The notes: generated from the letters alone by a model not told the origin. A stretch of 64,000 nt of DNA from Chloroflexota bacterium (GCA_019873645.1 JAIOAX010000020.1:1-64000); one strand, 5' to 3'; counted from the first letter of the stretch, positions 17,242 to 26,844 are shown. Program-made: numbers and translations.

Positions 17242-18744
17242 TCACGCCTCCTCAATTGTAGATTGGTCTTCTGAAAGTTCGGCCTCCTCGGCCATTTCGG
17301 GTATAACGTTCATGTTCTGGCCCAGCCAACCTTTGGCATACAACTGTTCGACCATGCGGATCAGCACCAGATCGCGTGCCAGCCGCCAGTCCGAGCGAGC
17401 CAGTTCATCCCCTTCCTCGAATACGGCGATGTAGGGATCAAGTGTAATGATAGGCGGATACCCTTGCTTTACCCAATTCACATTGGCCCTGATAAGCACA
17501 GTGCGCAGGTAATCGTACCGCCGGATGGTGAAAAAGTCACGGAAAAAACGACGGTCGTTTTGGGCGCTGACATACTCGGCTAACCGGTCGCCCAAGTTAC
17601 GGATATGTTCAATACGTTCTTTGTCCATATGCATAATCCTCCTCAAGAAGCGCTCAGTAATCTTCCACGAGACCAGCTCGGCCTCGCGTTGCAACGAATA
17701 GCCGGTGCGTGGATCAGTTTCCTGACTCTTGGCGTAGCGCAGAGCCACGCGCAGAAAATAAGTGCGCAGAAAGCGCGCTGCACCGTTCGGCAGGTTGAAC
17801 AGGTCTTCATACAACCAGTTGCGGCGCGGTTGGAATGGTTTTTCTTCTGTCTTTTTCTTACCTCCCTTCTTGGCCGGGGCGATTTCCCAGGCGCGTTGTA
17901 CAATTGCGCTCCATTCCTGACGATATTCTGCTCTGTGCATATCGCGCAAAAAGCCGATGATTTCGAGCGGCAAGTGATAGATATCCAGGCCCACGCCCTG
18001 ACCACTGTTGGTTAGATGATAAGCAGTCAGCGAGAAAGGCCGATCATCTTCCAGCGCTTCACGTTGCATTGCATCGGCTTCCAACAGGGTCTGGATGAGC
18101 AGAGTGCGGTAAGCGTATTGTGGTTCGGGCATCTTGTTGCTGCCGGTGGCCTGCGCCAGTTGAATGGCGCGCCGATTGCCTTCCAGAAATGTCCTGGCAA
18201 AGTGCAAAGTCAGATCATCGTTATCGGAATGGACGGCCAGCAGTCGTCCACCGCACTTGGCGCATCCCAGTGGGAAGGCCTGAAGCGCAAGCATTGTGGT
18301 ACCTGAGACTGGAAGACCGGCGTCGCCGCCCGGAAAAAAGTTGATTACATCCTCACCGGTTAACAACGGGATATGTTGCCGAAACGTATAACCGGGCTTG
18401 AGTTCACCTTTGACATCGAACGGAACAGCAGCAGCCGGTTCTCCGGTAAAAACATCGGTCACTTCCAAAGTCGGTACACCTGTGCGGTAAGCGCGCAGTG
18501 TCCGTTCGGCATAGACCAGACGTTTCTCCGGCTGCTGATTGTAGGCCGGCTGCGTGAAGCCAGAGTTAGGGAATGCCACGGTGAGGAACGACATCAACGG
18601 CTGGCGGGTGTATTCACGGGTGATATAATCAGCTACCCGATCCAAGTCAGCCTCACTCAGTTGAGTCGGGGACGTCTTACCTGCAAATGCAGTAATCGTC
18701 GCCACTCCTACATCCATTAAAGAATGTCCTGTATATTTGAGCAT
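17242..18744 (-). CDS. cas8b: Cas8 (Cst1-like) type I-B large subunit
   Basis: Cas8 is the large Cascade subunit that recognises the PAM. The N-terminus MLKYTGHSLMDVGVATITAFAGK is the Cst1 signature (TGHP-type, D-G-A-I-A-FAGK). A zinc motif is seen near residue 165 (CAKCGGRLL), with the partner cysteines incomplete. The Lys-rich insert KKGGKKKTEEK near residue 300 looks like a loop. The ATG start is used because AGGAGG lies 5 bp upstream; the GTG two codons earlier overlaps that site. About 500 residues. It is the first gene of the operon, divergent from hicBA. Confidence 0.9.
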   Translation of the reverse strand: MLKYTGHSLMDVGVATITAFAGKTSPTQLSEADLDRVADYITREYTRQPLMSFLTVAFPNSGFTQPAYNQQPEKRLVYAERTLRAYRTGVPTLEVTDVFTGEPAAAVPFDVKGELKPGYTFRQHIPLLTGEDVINFFPGGDAGLPVSGTTMLALQAFPLGCAKCGGRLLAVHSDNDDLTLHFARTFLEGNRRAIQLAQATGSNKMPEPQYAYRTLLIQTLLEADAMQREALEDDRPFSLTAYHLTNSGQGVGLDIYHLPLEIIGFLRDMHRAEYRQEWSAIVQRAWEIAPAKKGGKKKTEEKPFQPRRNWLYEDLFNLPNGAARFLRTYFLRVALRYAKSQETDPRTGYSLQREAELVSWKITERFLRRIMHMDKERIEHIRNLGDRLAEYVSAQNDRRFFRDFFTIRRYDYLRTVLIRANVNWVKQGYPPIITLDPYIAVFEEGDELARSDWRLARDLVLIRMVEQLYAKGWLGQNMNVIPEMAEEAELSEDQSTIEEA

Positions 18745-18791
18745 TTGCACCTCCTGCTATTCTTCATTACTTCATCCTCACGCCAATCTAC

Positions 18792-18847
18792 TTGCACGAT
18801 ATCCCTACTCCGTATAGAATAGAGGCAGGCAAGTTAGTTCATTCTAT
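18792..18847 (+). promoter_or_regulatory. Promoter and possible operator in front of hicBA / cas8
   Basis: On the plus strand TTGCAC is followed after 17 bp by TAGAAT, a fair promoter for hicBA. The -10 is part of an inverted repeat ATAGAAT ... ATTCTAT with a 20-bp centre. HicB antitoxins and WYL regulators bind such repeats, so this is a candidate operator between hicBA and the divergent cas operon. No equally clear promoter for cas8 was seen on the minus strand. Confidence 0.45.
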
Positions 18848-18908
18848 CAAGTGATTTGCCCCAAGCACGTATGAGTACAGGTATGAAAAGTGTGAAAGGA
18901 AAGTGACG

Positions 18909-19169
18909 ATGAGTGAAAGACTCGCCTATAAACTTCCTCTCGTCTTTGAACCTCAACCAGAAGGAGGCTATACCGTGACCTGCCCCCTTCTCCCTGAATT
19001 GATCACTGAGGGCGAAACTGTGGCCGAAGCGCTGGCGAATGTCGAGGACGCTTTGATCGCCATCATCGAAGCCTACGAAGATTTAGGCCGCCCTCTTCCT
19101 CCTGTGCTAGAACAGGTGATGCTGGATATGCACACTCCCTTCTGGATTGAAACGGCGGTTATGGCGTGA
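18909..19169 (+). CDS. hicB: HicB-family antitoxin
   Basis: HicB neutralises the mRNA-cutting HicA toxin and represses its own operon. The product of 86 residues has the HicB core: YKLPLVFEPQPEGGYTV, then PLLPELITEGETVAEALANV, then a C-terminal helix. No separate DNA-binding domain is obvious. ATG is preferred over a GTG two codons upstream. It comes before hicA, the reverse of the order usual in E. coli, and overlaps it by GTGA. The pair lies between the WYL regulator and the cas operon. Confidence 0.9.
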   Translation: MSERLAYKLPLVFEPQPEGGYTVTCPLLPELITEGETVAEALANVEDALIAIIEAYEDLGRPLPPVLEQVMLDMHTPFWIETAVMA

Positions 19170-19378
19170 AATACCGCGACATTGCCCGCAAATTGCGTGC
19201 CTTGGGCTGTGAGGAACTGCCGCGCCATAGCGGCGGTTCCCACCGCAAGTGGCACAATCCAGCCACAGGCCAGATCGCCCCGGTACCTGATTGGGGTAGC
19301 AAGGACTTGAAGATGGGTACACTGCGCCACATCATCCGACAGTTGGGGCTGGACTGGGAAGTTTTCAAGCAAGCGTAA
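19166..19378 (+). CDS. hicA: HicA mRNA interferase toxin
   Basis: HicA is a double-stranded RNA-binding-fold toxin that cleaves mRNA with one His. The 70-residue product has the motif GGSHRKWHNP with that His, and begins MKYRDIARKLRALGCEE, standard for the family. It starts with GTG, overlapping the hicB stop, which would keep toxin synthesis below antitoxin. It ends 3 bp before the convergent WYL regulator gene. Confidence 0.93.
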   Translation: MKYRDIARKLRALGCEELPRHSGGSHRKWHNPATGQIAPVPDWGSKDLKMGTLRHIIRQLGLDWEVFKQA

Positions 19379-19380
19379 GT

Positions 19381-20370
19381 TCATTGTTCTCCATACAGTT
19401 TTGCCGCCCTTCGCATCTCCTCCGCAATCTCCGCCCGCAGTTCCGGCGGGCTGAGCACTTCGCAATCGGCGCCCCACTGGCGGATCCACGGCTTCATCTC
19501 CAGCGTCGCCCCCACACGCACGCTGAGGATACACCCGCCGTCGGGCAAATCCTCGATTCTCTGCGTGACGTGCCACTCGCTCTCCTTGACCCGCTGCGTG
19601 ATCCGTCCCGGCGGAAACTTGAGCCGCACTTCCACCTGCTCGCCGCTGCCCCAGTTGATGCCCCAGGCATTGTGTAAATACCGGTATGGATCAAAGTCCG
19701 GTTGTACCTCGAACCGCTCGTTGGTCAGTTCTACGCGCTCCAAACGCTCGACCTTGAACGTCCGAATATCCTTGCGCAGGTGATCGTAGCCGATAACATA
19801 GAGCGCATAGCCCACGCCAGAAGGCTCCAGGAAGTACGGATCGAACAAACGCACCTTTACCGGCTGGCCTGCCTCGGAGCGTTGCCAAAGGCGCACACGA
19901 CGACGCTCGGCCCAGGCTATAGTCAGTTGCTCCAACACGCGCGTAAAGTCAGGCCGTTCGCGCCGTTCGCGCACCAGGTCGGCTGCGCGCTGGATGTGCC
20001 GTTGCATCATATCTTTGGGCATCGCAGCGGCCAGTTTTTCCATCGCACTGGCTACGTAGGGATGATTTTCGTCCGAGTAGCGCGAGAGCAAGCGCGCCGC
20101 CATAAACAACGCCGTGGCTTCATGCAGGTTTAGTCTAATCGAAGTAACGTACCGTTCACGCAGGATATAATAACGTCCGTCTTCAGAGTAAATCGGCACT
20201 CCGTTGGCTTCTAACGCCTGAATGTCGCGCCAGACTGTGGTGCGGTGGATCCCACAATGCTTGGCGACTTCACGGAGGGAGAGGCCTTCTGGAGACGCAT
20301 CATAGAGGATACGCTCAATACGTAAAAGCCTCTCAGCCCGACTATTCGATCTTTCTCCATGTTGCAGCAT
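19381..20370 (-). CDS. HTH-WYL transcriptional regulator
   Basis: An N-terminal winged HTH (about residues 15-60; LSLREVAKHCGIHRTTVWRDIQALE) is followed by a WYL ligand-binding domain (about 140-215; FDPYFLEPSGVGYALYVIGYD, with TFKVERLERVEL). The WCX C-terminal domain comes last (WIRQWGADCEVLSPPELRAEI). WYL proteins are often found next to CRISPR-Cas loci and some regulate them; that is family knowledge. It lies upstream of the cas operon on the same strand with hicBA between, so it is a plausible regulator of one or both. A strong GGAGGAGG site precedes ATG. 329 residues. Confidence 0.9.
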   Translation of the reverse strand: MLQHGERSNSRAERLLRIERILYDASPEGLSLREVAKHCGIHRTTVWRDIQALEANGVPIYSEDGRYYILRERYVTSIRLNLHEATALFMAARLLSRYSDENHPYVASAMEKLAAAMPKDMMQRHIQRAADLVRERRERPDFTRVLEQLTIAWAERRRVRLWQRSEAGQPVKVRLFDPYFLEPSGVGYALYVIGYDHLRKDIRTFKVERLERVELTNERFEVQPDFDPYRYLHNAWGINWGSGEQVEVRLKFPPGRITQRVKESEWHVTQRIEDLPDGGCILSVRVGATLEMKPWIRQWGADCEVLSPPELRAEIAEEMRRAAKLYGEQ

Positions 20371-20818
20371 CCGTACCTCCTCCGGTGACGGCTGGCGAGA
20401 TGTGGCCTGGGTTGTTACAGCCCATAAGTCATTATCTTATCCTTATTTTTCAAATTTTGCAACAATGATGGAGGAAATCGGTAATCCAACCGGCACTTCA
20501 ACTTCCTGATCAAGTATATCGGTTATTCCAAATTCTACTACATTGCTTGGTGACTTCCCAAAAGTCACCCAGCAGGAAAGAGTTTCCATCCCCACCTTTA
20601 AGATTTGCTTCCAGGATAACAACAGCGTGTTGCAACTACTGCAACACTTCGACCGGGGTTTGAAAATTTTCCCGCGCCAAAGCAGAATATGGGGTATCCT
20701 GAGAGGAACGGCTCATCCACCGACGTTTACCGGCGAGGGGATAGATTTTTAATCTGCGCATCAAAGAATGATGCACCAACGTTCAAACGGTTTTTGGGGA
20801 AATGCGCGCACCAGCCAG
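20371..20818. other. Intergenic region with two small hairpins
   Basis: No convincing gene is seen in these 448 bp. There are two hairpins: GGTGACTT ... AAGTCACC at 20549-20569 and GTGTTGCA-ACTAC-TGCAACAC at 20627-20647. A stretch beginning GTTTCCATCCCC near 20582 resembles the start of some CRISPR repeats but occurs once. The region is more AT-rich near the WYL gene, where its promoter should be. Confidence 0.6.
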
Positions 20819-21343
20819 CTAGAACGTCACCGTAACGAACTCAACCTTCCCCGCCGACTCCGGCAGATGAAACGCCGGGCTGCTCGCCAACACCGCGCCA
20901 TCCGGTTGCGCATAGATCACCCAACGAAACGGCCCGGCGCCGAACAGCTCGGCCGGAAGCCACCACACCTTGCGCCCTTCCCCTTTGGCGACCTCATCCA
21001 GCGTTCCGCGCCAGCCTTCGACATCGTGCCAGTCGCCCAGGGCATCCTGCCACTGCACGACCGTCCACAGGCTTTGCCAGCGGGGATCGCCGGCGCGGCC
21101 CTGCACCCGCAGCCAGATCGCGGCCCCGTCGCGCGCGAGCGGCGCAGCCGGGGTGACGGTCGGCGGCAAGGATGGCGTCACCACAGGCCATGCAGGCGTC
21201 GGGGTCAACGTCGGCGGCGCGACGCGCGTCCACGTCGGCGAGATGGCGGGCGACGCTTCCAGCGTCGCGCCGCCTGTGTTACTCACCAAGGCCACGATCA
21301 AGATCAATGCGCCCAAACCGATCAAGCCATAGCGTCTCATCAT
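20819..21343 (-). CDS. Small secreted or membrane-anchored protein, unknown
   Basis: A 174-residue product with an N-terminal hydrophobic helix (residues about 5-22, LIGLGALILIVALVS), then a Pro/Thr-rich linker to about residue 70. A globular domain follows that reads like a Ser/Trp-rich beta domain (LWTVVQWQDALGDWHDVEGW). Nothing catalytic is visible. It lies 6 bp after the large secreted protein gene on the same strand, so the two are probably co-transcribed. The second of two adjacent ATGs is better spaced from GGAG. Confidence 0.75.
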   Translation of the reverse strand: MMRRYGLIGLGALILIVALVSNTGGATLEASPAISPTWTRVAPPTLTPTPAWPVVTPSLPPTVTPAAPLARDGAAIWLRVQGRAGDPRWQSLWTVVQWQDALGDWHDVEGWRGTLDEVAKGEGRKVWWLPAELFGAGPFRWVIYAQPDGAVLASSPAFHLPESAGKVEFVTVTF

Positions 21344-21349
21344 CGTCTC

Positions 21350-24300
21350 CTAAGGTCGCGCCGGACGTGGGGGAAGCGGCTGCAACGGTGTCATCGGTGC
21401 CGGCTTACCGTCTACGGTAAAGGTGGCCGGGCCAAAAAGGTTGTTGTCTTCAAATGCTTCCTGGACGCTGCCCCACGGGTTGGGCGGCCCCCACGAATCC
21501 ACGTAAGCCCATACCGTATGGGCGCCGGCCGGATAGCCGCCATACGGCCACTGCGACCACGTCGGTTGATAGAACGCATCGCCGATGGTCAGCGTGAGCT
21601 GCCCGCCGGCCGGCAGCGCATCCACATACCAGACCAGTTGATACACGCACCCCAAATCAATGCAGGTGCGGTTGACATTCGGCGGCGCGGTGGGATCAAG
21701 GAACGCATCCACCCAGAAGTGCTGCGCCGCACTCTGACCTTGATTGGCAATCTGCACCTGGAGCGCGCCGGGGTTCGCCGGATCAACGGTTACGGCGGTG
21801 ATGACCAAATCCGCGCGCGTATCGTAAGCGCGCAATACCATCGGCAGGTAGACCTGTGTGCCGCGTGTCGTCCGATACACTTTGAACCAGAAATCGTCAC
21901 CTACCTGCCCGGATACAATCTGTTGACTGTAATCATCGAAGAACACGCCGTCGCTGCGCGCGATGCCAAGCAGGTCGCGGACCAATCCAATTTCTGCCCT
22001 ACCCTCCACAGGCTCAACATGGAACGTGACATTGAATTGCTTCCATTGCCCCGGCGCGAAGTCGCCGAGCGTCCACGTAACCTGTTGAGCGCCGAGCGCC
22101 GACCAGGCGGGAGAAGCCTCCGTGACGGTGACCCACTCCGGCAGCGTCAGGGTAACAGTCACGGCGCGGGCGATGGCGTCGCCGGTGTTGTAGGCGGTGA
22201 CAGACATCTGCACATCTGCGGGGGTGTCAGCGGGAATGTAACACTCACCGCCGATCACGTAAACCGGCAAAGAAGCCGTTCCGCCATTGCAGGTGTAATT
22301 CACCCATACCGCCGCGCCGTGCGCCTCCACGATGACCGGCTGCGATTGCGCTGTCCACTGCATCCCGAACGGGTCGGTGTAGGCGATGCCCGCGCCCGCG
22401 TTGACGACGTTCGGGCCGTGCTGCGCGCGGATAAGTGTGGCAGAGACAATCACATAGAGCGGCGTTTCCAGCGGCAGCCGTTGCACTTCGGCAGGCAGCG
22501 TGAATGTGACCAGCCCCGCGCCGTCCAACGTGAACGAGATCGGTGTGGCCCGCGTGGGCACGAGGCTCGCGTAGACGAGGCTCGCGGCGTCCTGCGTGAA
22601 GACGCCCGCGTCGGCGTCCAGCGCGGCCTGTAGCGCAGCCACTGCTGCCGCGTCGGTTGTCCAGGCGGCGGCGTTCAACACCACGTTGGCAGGCAGCGTG
22701 TCGGTGAGGAGCAAGCCGCTCGCCGGGCCGGAGGTGTAGCGCGGCGCGGCATCCTCGGGACGCTGCAAGACAATGCGCGCGGGCGGCACTTCGGCGTAAG
22801 GTTTGCCGGCGGGGAAATTGTCAGCCGTCGCCACAACCGGGATTTCCAGCACTTTGCCCCACAGATCCACGGGCACATCACCGGCCTGAATCTCAAAATA
22901 CCATACGCTGCGCCAGGCGTCGGGAACGTCGGCGCGGTTGAGGAAGGCGAGTTCCGGCCAGATGGGTTCGGGCGCGGTTGCCGGGTCGGTGTACAGGTGG
23001 GTGATGGTGATGCCGGGGACAGCGCCAAGCGCGACGCTCAGGTGGGTCAGAGTGACGCCGGTGTTGTTGTCGAGCGCGACGCGCACGATAGCGCGTTCGC
23101 CCGGCCCTAACACTGAACTAAAGAGCGTCTTGTCCTCGCGTCCACCCACGTAAGTCGTCCACACCAGGTCACCGTAGCCCCAACTCTTGATGAAAGGATC
23201 ATAATGGGCGGCAAAGTCGCGCGCGTCATACGCATCCCACATCTCGTAGATGAACATCACTGTGTCGCTATAGACGCTCACCTGGATAGGACCGCCGGTT
23301 TTCTCGATAACGCCGTCGCTGCGTAAGCCCTCGGCGACGTGAACGTGCGCGTCGTAGACTTCGTAGCGATTCGGTCCGGCGATCTGCTGGCGATACACCA
23401 GCCGCCCGCCATCGTGCAGCTTGAACTGGCCTTCGCGGTTGAAGGGATAGTTTTCGATGGTCGCCGACACAACGAACGAGGCCCACGAGCCGGGCGGGAT
23501 CACTTGCCGGAAGTAGAGGTTGTCATAGGCCACGCCGGTCGTCACGCTGAACAGCTCGCTTGTCCCCGGCCCCACGCTGCGCCACGAGTCGTACCACGTC
23601 GCGCCCTGCGGCCCGATCTGGATCCCCAGGCCGTGGAAGATCGGCAAATTGATCAGGTTCTCGCCAGCGGGGATGGTGAGATTGGAGTCGCCGACGCTGT
23701 AGGTTTTGCCCAACAAGTGCAACTGCGCGTCATCCAGGCGGGTGGGGATTTCGCGCACCAATGTCTCGTGCGTCCCATTTTTGTCCAGGTCAGCCCAAAT
23801 TCCAAAGGTGACGGCGAAGCCCGCGTGTTGCTCACTGAGATCGCCGCAGGTCGCGCAGGAATCCCAGTCCCACACATCGTAGAACGCCGCGCGCAAGGGT
23901 AGGGTATGCGAGCGCGACCACACATCCTGATAGGTCAATTCCGAGGGAGCGGGCGCTTGCGGCGCGTAGGCTTCCGCGTGCGGCAGATACTCACGGTAGG
24001 GCACGGGATACGCCCCCGCCAGCACGTAGACCGAACCGGCATCGTAGGGCAGCACCACCACACCCTCGCGCGGCGTCCCGTGGAAGCGCACCTCGCGCCC
24101 GAAAAGCTCGTGGGAGTGGATGCCATAGCGCACGGCGGGTTCCTCGTACCAGTAGCCGGGGAAGTCGCCCAGGTCCCAGGTAAGGGGCAGACAGGGGAGC
24201 AGCAGTTGCTCATTGACCACCGTGATCGCGTCGGTGTACGTCGGCGGGATGGTGACGAAGGAGCCGTAATCGGTGACGGCGGTGGTGACGCGCAGGGGCG

Positions 24301-26134
24301 GATCGGTGTGGATGCCATACGTGCTGGTGAAGACGCAGCGCGGGCGTTCCGCCTCCGGCAGTGCGCGCCAATCTTCGAGCGTGAGTGTCTGCGTGGGCGC
24401 GGTTGCGCCTTCCCACAGCGGATAGTCCTTGCGCGTGTCCCAGAGGTACGGCTCGTTCTTGATCCAGATCGTTTCGCCGTCGTTGGCGTTGAGGATGACG
24501 TGCTGGTTGGCGATGTCCACGATGGGCGCAACGAGGATGACCACGTCGGTCATCCGCAGCGCAGCGGCCAACGTTTGCTCTTTGTTTTCCAGCGGCAGGG
24601 CGGCATCGAGGTAGATGCCGTTTTTGGGGATGACGAAGTAGCGGTCGCCCTCGATGTCACGGTCGCCGACGAGCCGGGCCGCCATCAGCGCGGTAAGGAC
24701 GAAGGGGCGGTGGCGTGCCGTGACGGGCCGCCCGTCGAGATCGGTGTAGCGCAGTTCGCCGGTCGCAAACGTCCCGACGCCCGCCGCCAGCGCCTGCGGG
24801 TCGGATTGCGCCTGGTAGGTCAGCGTGACGACGGCGTGCGGCGCGAGGTCGCCCAATTCCCAAACGATGACCGTCTCGCTGGTTGCGGTCGTAAAAGTCA
24901 GCGTGGGTGATGGCGAGAGCGTACCGGTCAGTGTGTAGCCTGCCGCGACCGTTTCCGTAACAACCGCATCGTCGAGCGCGGCGTCCCACAGATTCTCGAT
25001 GACCAGCGTGGCGCTCACCGGGACGCTTTCGTAGGCCGGAAACGTGTGCAAATCGTAGGCCGGGTTCCAGGTCTGGATGGCGTCGCCGTAGAAATCGGCC
25101 CGGCCGGAAAGCGCCAGCAGCAGCGTGTTCATAAACAACGGCAGTTGCGCGCGGCGGGTTGCGTCGGTGGGATGGCCGACAACGCCGATAACCTGCCCCG
25201 CGCCATAAGGCGCGCGAATGACAGCAGGGACCGCGCCGCCTTCGGCATTGCTGAGTTCGGCGATGACTTCTATCTCTCCCCTGGGAACGAGCGTTGGATC
25301 GTCCAGGATGTACAGGCTGCTGGTGAGCCACGACCAGGCCATAGGGGATTCAGGCTGCACAATGTCAAGCCAGCCCTGGTTGGCGAAGGCGTCAGCCCCC
25401 ACAAGCTGGAGCGGCGCATCGAGGTTGACCGTCCCAGCGGGTAACACACCGGCCTGCTCCGCAATCCACAGGCCGGAGCCTTGCGCGTAGAGCGTGCCGC
25501 CCGCCGCGACAAAAGCGGCAATCGCATCCAGCGCGCCGGTTTCCGCCAGACGCTCGCGCACTGCATCGCGGGCGTCGTTGCGGAAGGCGGGGATGATGAG
25601 CACATCGTAGTTGCTCAACTGCGCGGCAGCGTCAGCTTCGGTGAGTACAGTATAGGGCACGGCGTTGAACAGGTAGCCTTCCAACACCTGGCGGATATGG
25701 GCCAGTTCCCACATCGCCATCACGTAGCCGTCGTCCATCGCCACCGGCACGGTAACGGTCGAGCGCAGCAGGGCCACACGCCCCGGGAAGAGCGCGTAGG
25801 CGCGTGAAAGTGGCAGCGTCCCCGCCAGCTCGAAGGCCGTGTAAGGGTAAGGCGGCGTCGCACCCTCGCCCGGCGGGACGTACAAGTCGCCGGGCAGCGC
25901 CGTGCTGGTCAAGGCGTCACTCTGCGCCAGCCGGTGCAAGCGTCCGCCGGCATACAGGCGCGCCAGTGGCAACCGGTACGCCGCGCGCACATCCGCCTGC
26001 CGCGCGCCGAGCGGGATGACCACGCCGCCGGGTTCGAGAGCGGCGGGGGCGGCGGCCAGACGCAATCCGCCGGAAAAAACACCTAACAGCAGCCACGCGA
26101 GCGCCATGCTGAATAGAATCGGCCATCGTTTCAT
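21350..26134 (-). CDS. Very large secreted protein with DUF11/CARDB-like domains
   Basis: This 1594-residue protein begins with a signal peptide (Lys-Arg then a 20-residue hydrophobic stretch). Residues about 140-360 look like a flavodoxin-like/ThuA or amidotransferase-type domain (YDVLIIPAFRND; GGTLYAQGSG; GAGQVIGVVGHPTDATRR). DUF11-type beta repeats follow around 390-480 and 1320-1400 (VTVTLTLPEWVTVTE). A C-terminal CARDB-like domain is at about 1465-1580 (DLVITAVTVDPANPG; EAFEDNN). The sequence TQVYLPMVLRAY precedes the CARDB domain. The function is probably a surface or extracellular adhesion/binding role; no enzyme activity can be assigned. It appears to head a two-gene unit. Confidence 0.8.
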   Translation of the reverse strand: MKRWPILFSMALAWLLLGVFSGGLRLAAAPAALEPGGVVIPLGARQADVRAAYRLPLARLYAGGRLHRLAQSDALTSTALPGDLYVPPGEGATPPYPYTAFELAGTLPLSRAYALFPGRVALLRSTVTVPVAMDDGYVMAMWELAHIRQVLEGYLFNAVPYTVLTEADAAAQLSNYDVLIIPAFRNDARDAVRERLAETGALDAIAAFVAAGGTLYAQGSGLWIAEQAGVLPAGTVNLDAPLQLVGADAFANQGWLDIVQPESPMAWSWLTSSLYILDDPTLVPRGEIEVIAELSNAEGGAVPAVIRAPYGAGQVIGVVGHPTDATRRAQLPLFMNTLLLALSGRADFYGDAIQTWNPAYDLHTFPAYESVPVSATLVIENLWDAALDDAVVTETVAAGYTLTGTLSPSPTLTFTTATSETVIVWELGDLAPHAVVTLTYQAQSDPQALAAGVGTFATGELRYTDLDGRPVTARHRPFVLTALMAARLVGDRDIEGDRYFVIPKNGIYLDAALPLENKEQTLAAALRMTDVVILVAPIVDIANQHVILNANDGETIWIKNEPYLWDTRKDYPLWEGATAPTQTLTLEDWRALPEAERPRCVFTSTYGIHTDPPLRVTTAVTDYGSFVTIPPTYTDAITVVNEQLLLPCLPLTWDLGDFPGYWYEEPAVRYGIHSHELFGREVRFHGTPREGVVVLPYDAGSVYVLAGAYPVPYREYLPHAEAYAPQAPAPSELTYQDVWSRSHTLPLRAAFYDVWDWDSCATCGDLSEQHAGFAVTFGIWADLDKNGTHETLVREIPTRLDDAQLHLLGKTYSVGDSNLTIPAGENLINLPIFHGLGIQIGPQGATWYDSWRSVGPGTSELFSVTTGVAYDNLYFRQVIPPGSWASFVVSATIENYPFNREGQFKLHDGGRLVYRQQIAGPNRYEVYDAHVHVAEGLRSDGVIEKTGGPIQVSVYSDTVMFIYEMWDAYDARDFAAHYDPFIKSWGYGDLVWTTYVGGREDKTLFSSVLGPGERAIVRVALDNNTGVTLTHLSVALGAVPGITITHLYTDPATAPEPIWPELAFLNRADVPDAWRSVWYFEIQAGDVPVDLWGKVLEIPVVATADNFPAGKPYAEVPPARIVLQRPEDAAPRYTSGPASGLLLTDTLPANVVLNAAAWTTDAAAVAALQAALDADAGVFTQDAASLVYASLVPTRATPISFTLDGAGLVTFTLPAEVQRLPLETPLYVIVSATLIRAQHGPNVVNAGAGIAYTDPFGMQWTAQSQPVIVEAHGAAVWVNYTCNGGTASLPVYVIGGECYIPADTPADVQMSVTAYNTGDAIARAVTVTLTLPEWVTVTEASPAWSALGAQQVTWTLGDFAPGQWKQFNVTFHVEPVEGRAEIGLVRDLLGIARSDGVFFDDYSQQIVSGQVGDDFWFKVYRTTRGTQVYLPMVLRAYDTRADLVITAVTVDPANPGALQVQIANQGQSAAQHFWVDAFLDPTAPPNVNRTCIDLGCVYQLVWYVDALPAGGQLTLTIGDAFYQPTWSQWPYGGYPAGAHTVWAYVDSWGPPNPWGSVQEAFEDNNLFGPATFTVDGKPAPMTPLQPLPPRPARP

Positions 26135-26216
26135 AATCCACTCCTTTATGCTACATCAAGTTACGTGGTATACTATAGGTAATCGAATTCTTCCAATAAG
26201 TTTATGGAGGTACGCT

Positions 26217-26492
26217 ATGACTGCACCCACAATCACACTTGAACTTCCCGCGCAAGTTTACGCGGACTTACAATCATTGGCCGACGAAGCGAAGATAGAT
26301 TTGGTCGAGATGCTACGGCGTTGGACAAAGCAAACCGCCGAACAACGCGCCTGGGTGCAGGCATGGGATGATCTATGGGTCCAGGAAGAAGGCGGCTTGC
26401 ACGTCGGGATGACAAAAGAAGAAGTCGTCGAACAGATGCGCAAAACTCGTCAGGAAATCTTCGAGGCCGAATATGCGCATTTGTATAGATAG
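26217..26492 (+). CDS. Small antitoxin-like protein
   Basis: A 91-residue product starting MTAPTITLELPAQVYADLQ, with a short beta strand and then two helices (QSLADEAKIDLVEMLRRWTKQ). This resembles ribbon-helix-helix antitoxins. ATG is placed by TATGGAGGTACGCT just upstream; a TATACTATAGG stretch further upstream may be its promoter. No toxin gene follows; the next feature is a tandem repeat. It could be an orphan antitoxin. Confidence 0.65.
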   Translation: MTAPTITLELPAQVYADLQSLADEAKIDLVEMLRRWTKQTAEQRAWVQAWDDLWVQEEGGLHVGMTKEEVVEQMRKTRQEIFEAEYAHLYR

Positions 26493-26630
26493 CTGCACTT
26501 GGATCCACGGCTTACAGGAAAGCGATCCCGCATCTGCGCGGTTGCTTGTAGCGTTTTGAAAGTGCGTGATAGGCTCTGTGTGAATGTGGAGCGCTTTGTT
26601 CACCGCAGAGAAAGGCAACGAATTGGGAAA

Positions 26631-26844
26631 GGAACGAATTGGGCAGCGAATTAAGTTAAGGAACGAATTGGGCAGCGAATTAAGTTAAGGAACGAATTGG
26701 GCAGCGAATTAAGTTAAGGAACGAATTGGGCAGCGAATTAAGTTAAGGAACGAATTGGGCAGCGAATTAAGTTAAGGAACGAATTGGGCAGCGAATTAAG
26801 TTAAGGAACGAATTGGGCAGCGAATTAAGTTAAGGAACGAATTG
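26631..26844. repeat. 29-bp tandem repeat, seven copies plus a partial one
   Basis: Seven perfect copies of a 29-bp unit (starts GGAACGAATTGG, ends TTAAGTTAA) follow head to tail, then an 11-bp partial unit. A degenerate copy seems to precede the first. The unit length is not a multiple of three and no gene crosses it. Word-like relatives of the unit (AACGAATGGGGAGATTAACG) lie at the 5' end of the next gene. Confidence 0.97.

Noticed and set aside
20582..20615. Sequence beginning GTTTCCATCCCC that resembles a CRISPR repeat
   Set aside because: It occurs once, with no spacer pattern and no second copy nearby.
20768..22633. Long plus-strand open frame of 621 codons
   Set aside because: It is antisense to the large secreted protein and small secreted protein genes; GC-rich codons leave open frames on the opposite strand. 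It has no family resemblance.
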